From positions 1 to 64,000 of the forward strand of contig JBEIHY010000004.1 in NCBI GenBank assembly GCA_040381035.1: a stretch of DNA of 64,000 nt. The letters are read 5' to 3'. This document shows positions 60,318 through 64,000 of the stretch, one piece after another. Position 1 is the first letter of the stretch; every line of letters begins with the position of its first letter. This DNA comes from REEB506 sp040381035 (GTDB taxonomy: Bacteria > Pseudomonadota > Alphaproteobacteria > Caulobacterales > Aquidulcibacteraceae). The position numbers and the translations under genes are program-made. The notes under the pieces were generated by a model, which did not search any database, was not told where the DNA came from, and saw only the letters and a list, made by a program, of their open reading frames with translations.

Positions 60318-60917
60318 ATGTTTGCGGTGATTAAGACCGGCGGTAAGCAATATCGCGTCGCGCAGGGCGATGAAATCGTCGTGGAAAAACTCACCGCCTT
60401 GGCCGGTGAGCGGGTCACGTTCTCCGATGTTCTGATGCTCGGCGATGGCGGGGCTGTGGCCGTTGGCGCGCCGACTGTGGCCGGCGCCAGCGTCATTGGC
60501 GAACTGGTTGATACCCGCAAGGGCGACAAGGTGAAGGTCTTCAAGAAGAAGCGCCGCAACACCTATCGCCGCAAGCGCGGCCACCGCCAGTTTGAGAGCG
60601 TCGTGCGGATCACTGCGCTGTTGAAAGCCGGCGATGTCGCTCCGCCGCTCGGCGCGCGGGTGGCGCGCGACGATCTGAAAGATATCGGCGGCGTTGGCCC
60701 GGCTCTGGAAATGAAGCTGATTGACGAAGGCGTCACCAGCCTGAAGCAGATTGCGGCCATGTCAGATGACGAACTCGCCGCCCTCGGCGACAAGATCGGC
60801 CAAGGCGACCGCGCGATCCGCGAAGAGTGGCGCGACCAGGCCGCCGAATTGCTCGCCGGCAAGCCGCCGCGGGCGAAGTCCGACCGTGAAGCCAAAGCCA
60901 AGCGCGACGAAGATTGA
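60318..60917 (+). CDS. rplU: 50S ribosomal protein L21 with C-terminal helix-hairpin-helix extension
   Basis: 199 residues, about twice the usual L21 (103). Residues 1-103 are normal L21: MFAVIKTGGKQYRVAQGDEI, then KVKVFKKKRRNTYRRKRGHR. The rest is an extra domain (about 115-185, DLKDIGGVGPALEMKLIDEG and SLKQIAAMSDDELAALGD) with the helix-hairpin-helix pattern of DNA or protein binders, then a basic tail. Such fusions are common in Caulobacter relatives, but the role is unknown. rpmA follows by 11 bp, the standard pair. Confidence 0.95.
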   Translation: MFAVIKTGGKQYRVAQGDEIVVEKLTALAGERVTFSDVLMLGDGGAVAVGAPTVAGASVIGELVDTRKGDKVKVFKKKRRNTYRRKRGHRQFESVVRITALLKAGDVAPPLGARVARDDLKDIGGVGPALEMKLIDEGVTSLKQIAAMSDDELAALGDKIGQGDRAIREEWRDQAAELLAGKPPRAKSDREAKAKRDED

Positions 60918-60928
60918 GGACCTGACCC

Positions 60929-61198
60929 ATGGCTCAGAAGAAGGCAGGCGGCACGACCAAGAACGGCCGCGATAGCAACCCGAAAATGCTTGGCGTGAAG
61001 CGCTTTGGCGGCCAAACGGTTCTGGCCGGCAATATCCTTGTGCGCCAACGCGGCACCAAGTTCCATCCGGGCGCCAATGTCGGCCTTGGCCGCGATCACA
61101 CCCTGTTTGCCAAAGCCGATGGCCAGGTGAGCTTTGCGACGAAACGAAACGGCCGCTGCTTCGTATCCGTTATGCCGATTGCGACCGCCGCCGAATAG
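60929..61198 (+). CDS. rpmA: 50S ribosomal protein L27
   Basis: 89 residues. MAQKKAGGTTKNGRDSNPKM and RFGGQTVLAGNILVRQRGTK are the conserved L27 sequence; the N-terminal tail reaches the peptidyl-transferase centre. It is in operon with rplU; a strong terminator follows 60 bp later. Confidence 0.98.
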   Translation: MAQKKAGGTTKNGRDSNPKMLGVKRFGGQTVLAGNILVRQRGTKFHPGANVGLGRDHTLFAKADGQVSFATKRNGRCFVSVMPIATAAE

Positions 61199-61215
61199 CG
61201 ATCCAGCTACCAGGC

Positions 61216-61243
61216 CCGGATCGCTCCTCACCAAGCGATCCGG
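61216..61243. other. Stem-loop between rpmA and its terminator
   Basis: CCGGATCGC (61216-61224) and GCGATCCGG (61235-61243) form a perfect 9-bp stem with a 10-base loop, 18 bp after rpmA. No T-run follows, so it is not itself an intrinsic terminator. It may stabilise the mRNA 3' end. Confidence 0.55.
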
Positions 61244-61258
61244 TTCAGACTTTCCCAT

Positions 61259-61294
61259 GGGGGGACCGGGTCGCCGGTCCCCCCGTTTGGTTTT
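61259..61294 (+). terminator. Intrinsic terminator of rplU-rpmA
   Basis: GGGGGGACCGG (61259-61269), loop GTCG, CCGGTCCCCCC (61274-61284): a perfect 11-bp stem followed by GTTTGGTTTT. It ends the ribosomal-protein operon before the GNAT genes. Confidence 0.9.
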
Positions 61295-61350
61295 CACCAC
61301 AGCGCCGGGACCACTTTCCCCACCCGTGGGAGCCAGAAGTGGAGCCCATC

Positions 61351-61899
61351 ATGCGCACCCAGATCGACGCCAACCGCCTCAGCCTGCGCCCATTCCAAAC
61401 CGCCGACGCCACCCGCGTCGCCGAGCTGGTCGGCGACTGGGAAGTCTGCTCGATGCTGGCGCGGGTTCCGTTCCCCTATGCCGCCGACGCCGAGGCCTGC
61501 GTTGCAACCCATGCTCCCGCCCACGCCGCCGGGGAGGGCTACACCTATGCCATCGCCACGCCCAGCGACGGCGTGATTGGCGCCATTGGCCTGGAGCTGA
61601 ATGGCGAGGGCATTGAAGACGGCGCACTCGTCCCCGGCTACTGGCTCGGCAAACCTTTTTGGGGCCGCGGCTACGCGACTGAAGCCGGTGCTGCTGTGCT
61701 TGCCTATGCCGAGGCCGACACCGGCGTGAAAACCTTCCGCTCCGGCCACTTCGTTGAAAACCCGGCGAGCGGCATGGTGTTGGAAAAGCGCGGCTGTGCC
61801 TATACCGGCGAGGTCAAGCCGCAGCTGTGCCTGGCGCGCGGCGTAGACCTGCCGTCGCGCAAAATGGCCCGGGCGCCAGCGCGGAGGGCGTTGTCATGA
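61351..61899 (+). CDS. GNAT N-acetyltransferase (RimJ/RimL-like), first of a tandem pair
   Basis: 182 residues. RimJ/RimL-type fold: LSLRPFQTADATRVAELVGD near the start, the acetyl-CoA binding motif YWLGKPFWGRGYATEAGAAV (near 94-113) and NPASGMVLEKRGCAYTGE. GGAG at 61341-61344 is 6 bases before ATG 61351; GTG 61339 is the alternative. The stop overlaps the start of the next GNAT gene by 4 bp. Substrate unknown. Confidence 0.9.
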   Translation: MRTQIDANRLSLRPFQTADATRVAELVGDWEVCSMLARVPFPYAADAEACVATHAPAHAAGEGYTYAIATPSDGVIGAIGLELNGEGIEDGALVPGYWLGKPFWGRGYATEAGAAVLAYAEADTGVKTFRSGHFVENPASGMVLEKRGCAYTGEVKPQLCLARGVDLPSRKMARAPARRALS

Positions 61900-62417
61900 C
61901 CCCGACGCTGACAACCGAACGGCTGATCCTGCGACCGCTGGCGCTCAGCGATGCGGCCCGTTTTGCACGGCTTGCCGCCGACCCTTGCGTGGCGCGGATG
62001 ACCGGCACGTTTCCGCTGCAGCAGTCCACCGTCATAGCGGAAGGCTGGATCCTGATCCGGCTCGCCCGCGAAGCCGCCGGCTGGCCGGATGCGGTATTCG
62101 GGATCGAGCTGCCAGGGGAAGGGCTGATTGGTTGCATCGGCGCCAATCCCGCCAAGGGCAAGGTCGAGATCGGCTATTGGCTCGGCCGGCCTTTTTGGGG
62201 GCGCGGTTTTGCCAGCGAGGCGCTGAAGGCGGCTACGGCCTTCGCCGCCGGCTTGGGCCTTGGGCCCGTAGTGGCCAGCCACTTTGTCGACAACCCGGCG
62301 TCCGGTCGGGTGCTCGAAAAGGCCGGCTTTGCCCCAACCGGCGAGGTCGCCCCGTATTTCAGCCTCGCCCGCGCCGCCAAGACCCCGTGCCGCTTTCTGC
62401 GGTTTGTGGGGGTCTAG
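61896..62417 (+). CDS. GNAT N-acetyltransferase (RimJ/RimL-like), second of a tandem pair
   Basis: 173 residues. TERLILRPLALSDAARFARL, acetyl-CoA motif GYWLGRPFWGRGFASEALKA and NPASGRVLEKAGFAPTGEVA parallel the upstream GNAT gene closely, so the two arose by duplication of one ancestor and then diverged. The ATG overlaps the previous stop (ATGA). A palindromic repeat begins 2 bp after its stop, and the gene converges on a questionable minus-strand frame. Confidence 0.9.
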   Translation: MTPTLTTERLILRPLALSDAARFARLAADPCVARMTGTFPLQQSTVIAEGWILIRLAREAAGWPDAVFGIELPGEGLIGCIGANPAKGKVEIGYWLGRPFWGRGFASEALKAATAFAAGLGLGPVVASHFVDNPASGRVLEKAGFAPTGEVAPYFSLARAAKTPCRFLRFVGV

Positions 62418-62935
62418 GCCGCATTCAGGAAAAGTGTGTGCGGTTTTCCGTCCGAATGCGGTCTCTTCTGAAATGCCAGCGCCAGCGGCCGCCCCGGCGA
62501 GGGCCGGAGCGGTTGGTTCTGGCTGGATAATGGCCCGGCTTTGGGCGGCGCGCGGGCTTGAACGGGGTCCGGCTTGCTCCCGGCCCAACCAATGCCGGCG
62601 GCGGCGACGTTTTGAATTGCGAAGGGAGCGTTGGCGGGCGCGCCGGCGCCGCCAGCCGCGCGCGCCACATGCGCCGGACCCGGATAATGGCTCTTGAACC
62701 ACACCAGAAACGCCGGATCGTCGAGATCAGGATCGGCCACGCCGTCTTGGGCCAGTGTTGCGCGGATCGTCTGCGCCAGCGCCTGCTCCGTGCGTTCCAC
62801 CACGGCCACAAAGCGCGCCGACGGCTTGCCGTGGCGCCTGGCGCCACGCCAGCGCGTGAGCAGCGCGAACAGCAGATTGATGTGACAAAGCGGGGACATG
62901 GCGTTGACCATGGCTGTGATCTTGGCCGGGCGCAC
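62414..62935 (-). CDS. Uncertain protein, minus strand
   Basis: A 173-codon frame. The N-terminal two thirds look protein-like: INLLFALLTRWRGARRHGKP, RTEQALAQTIRATLAQDGVA and FLVWFKSHYPG. The C-terminal third is low-complexity (Pro/Arg) and its last residues are encoded by the palindromic repeat at 62419-62461, which argues the true gene may end earlier or be decayed. Starts at 62935, 62911 or 62899 are possible. A second frame on the same strand (62425-62937) is also open. The 668-bp gap 62418-63085 has no other candidate. Confidence 0.35.
   Translation of the reverse strand: MRPAKITAMVNAMSPLCHINLLFALLTRWRGARRHGKPSARFVAVVERTEQALAQTIRATLAQDGVADPDLDDPAFLVWFKSHYPGPAHVARAAGGAGAPANAPFAIQNVAAAGIGWAGSKPDPVQARAPPKAGPLSSQNQPLRPSPGRPLALAFQKRPHSDGKPHTLFLNAA
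62419..62461. repeat. Imperfect palindromic intergenic repeat (copy 2)
   Basis: Outer arms CCGCATTC (62419-62426) and GAATGCGG (62454-62461) around AGGAAAAGTG and CGGTTTTCCG. It is the same family as the copy at 6542-6586, 56 kb away. It starts 2 bp after the second GNAT gene, the usual place for such elements. Confidence 0.7.
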
Positions 62936-63085
62936 AAGCCGGTCGAATTGCGGCGGGCGACTTGGCGCCCGCGCCCTTGCCGCCCTTAGCGGCGCTGCAC
63001 GCCGCCGCGCGGATTTGCCCCGGCCTTATCCCCCCACACGCACGCACCGGCTGTTTGTGGCGCGCCAATCTGCTAAAATGGCCGC

Positions 63086-63649
63086 ATGACCGCCCCCATC
63101 CGCAACCCCATCAAACTCACCGACGCCCAGTACGAAGACATGGCCCGGCGCGGCGCGTTTGTCAGCGTCGGGCGGGTAGAGCTGCGGGGGGGGATCGTTG
63201 TCGCCATGAGCCCAGAGCATTATTCGCACGCCACGATCATGTTTGCGCTGACCCAGGCCTTGGTTCACGCGCTTCCCGGCGCCTCGAACTTGCGCGCCCT
63301 TAACGAGATTTCGTTGCGGTTTGGCGGCCATTTCCAACCCACCGCCGACATCGTTGTTTTTGACCCCGCTTTGGTGGCGCCCGATCTTGACGGCCCGTTG
63401 CCGGGCGGCGCGGTGAAACTGGTCATCGAGGTCGCGGACGCTTCACTCAGTGACGATCTCGGCCAGAAGCTGATCGACTATGCGCAGTCGGGGCTGGCGG
63501 AATATTGGGTCGCCGATGTCCGCGCCCGCGTAATTCATCAGGCCGCCGAGCCAACGCCGGACGGCTATCGCCGCCGAAATGTCGTGCGCTTTGGCGAGCC
63601 GGCGCCGGCCCTGACTCTGCCGCTGGCGCTGGATACTTCAGCGCTTTGA
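63086..63649 (+). CDS. Uma2-family putative restriction-type nuclease, copy 1
   Basis: 187 residues. Uma2 (DUF820) proteins have a PD-(D/E)XK nuclease fold: PTADIVVFD (Asp), VKLVIEVADASLSDD (Glu) and KLIDYAQSGLAEYWVADV are the conserved elements (about 90-155). The natural role is unknown. The start ATG 63086 is followed by LTDAQYEDMARRGAFVSVGR, a segment shared with the second copy at 63766. Both are free-standing with no neighbouring methylase. Confidence 0.9.
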   Translation: MTAPIRNPIKLTDAQYEDMARRGAFVSVGRVELRGGIVVAMSPEHYSHATIMFALTQALVHALPGASNLRALNEISLRFGGHFQPTADIVVFDPALVAPDLDGPLPGGAVKLVIEVADASLSDDLGQKLIDYAQSGLAEYWVADVRARVIHQAAEPTPDGYRRRNVVRFGEPAPALTLPLALDTSAL

Positions 63650-63765
63650 CACGGTCCGGGCAGGGTTCGTATGACCCAGTTTTTCAGTCCGTGAGCCGAA
63701 CCGCATTGATGCGATGAATGCCGGCGGGCCGTTCGAACGCGCGATAAGTCTGCTATAGTAGGGCC

Positions 63766-64000
63766 ATGAACGCTCCTGTCCGCACCCCCGTCAAACTGAC
63801 CGACGCCCAGTACGAAGACATGGCTCGGCGCGGCGCGTTTGTTAGCGTCGGGCGGGTGGAGCTGCGCGGGGGGATCGTTGTTTCGATGAGTCCGGTGCAT
63901 TTGACCCACTCGAGCTGCATGATGGCGCTGCTGCGGGCCTTGGATCGCGCGCTGCTGGCATCGGGATTGGCGCTTGAAGTTAATCCGGAAGTTTCGATCC
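63766..64000 (+). CDS. Uma2-family nuclease, copy 2 (cut by window end)
   Basis: The first 78 codons of a second Uma2 gene. LTDAQYEDMARRGAFVSVGR and VELRGGIVV are identical to copy 1, with only synonymous base changes over that stretch, then the sequences diverge (MSPVHLTHSSCM versus MSPEHYSHATIM). The nuclease core lies beyond the window. The gap 63650-63765 holds no gene. Confidence 0.85.
   Translation, partial: MNAPVRTPVKLTDAQYEDMARRGAFVSVGRVELRGGIVVSMSPVHLTHSSCMMALLRALDRALLASGLALEVNPEVSI

Overview
This 64-kb GC-rich window is chromosomal DNA from an alphaproteobacterium with a Caulobacter-type cell-cycle and flagellar control system. The evidence is direct: CtrA, the phosphotransferase ChpT, the CtrA inhibitor SciP and the sigma-54 activator FlbD are all encoded here. 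They sit with the fliF-fliG-fliH(flbE)-fliN-flbD operon order known from Caulobacter, and lysC-ptsP, prfA-prmC and mutM-ubiE-ubiB-coaBC are typical alphaproteobacterial neighbourhoods. The order (Caulobacterales, Hyphomonadales or a relative) cannot be fixed from the sequence alone. I found no rRNA or tRNA gene, complete insertion sequence, prophage or CRISPR array.

Layout. 1-0.45 kb: tandem hairpin repeats. 0.45-6.5 kb: RipA-like membrane protein, ubiG, lysC, ptsP (PTS-Ntr enzyme I), RodZ-like protein. 6.7-15.5 kb: ispG, two unknown genes, prfA, a MOSC protein, prmC, a DUF4167 protein with an Arg-Glu-Pro repeat tail, clpB. 15.5-22.7 kb (minus strand): a DMT transporter, cheR-cheB-cheY-cheW-cheA and chpT. 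22.8-28.6 kb: ydbH-ynbE-ydbL envelope lipid-transport module and an M23 endopeptidase. 28.6-47.1 kb: ctrA, fliI-fliJ, flhG, flhA, flbD, fliN, fliH, fliG, fliF, sciP, flgE, flgD, fliK, flgK, flgL. 47.2-50.6 kb: mnmA, a small membrane protein, a patatin phospholipase, gluQ. 50.7-58.6 kb: histidine kinase, coaBC, a parDE-like pair, MoaD-like protein, Asp-box repeat protein, ubiB, ubiE, mutM. 58.6-64 kb: secreted protein, BI-1/YccA protein, rplU-rpmA, two GNAT genes, an unknown gene and two Uma2 nucleases (the second cut by the window end).

How the genes work together. ChpT passes phosphate to CtrA; CtrA drives early flagellar genes; SciP restrains CtrA; FlbD, made last from the fliF operon, activates sigma-54 promoters for hook and hook-junction genes while repressing fliF. 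The DNA fits this circuit. Two divergent sigma-54 promoters lie between fliK and flgK. Four palindromes of form CGGCAR-N3-YTGCCG occur only where FlbD would be expected to act (two before fliF, two in the fliK/flgK region). The ctrA upstream region holds a perfect 20-bp palindrome with TTAA cores and two GANTC (CcrM) sites.

The most unusual stretch is 50.7-55.3 kb, where three genes are broken: a histidine kinase by an in-frame TAG, a ParD-type antitoxin by an in-frame TGA while its ParE-type toxin is intact and overlaps coaBC by 4 bp, and an Asp-box repeat protein by an N-terminal 1-bp frameshift. Either this is a decaying islet inserted between ubiB and coaBC or it contains assembly errors; read data would decide. 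I see no clear new defence or biosynthetic system. The strongest candidates for new biology are the FlbD-like palindrome set, the ctrA palindrome, and the toxin locked into the coaBC transcript.
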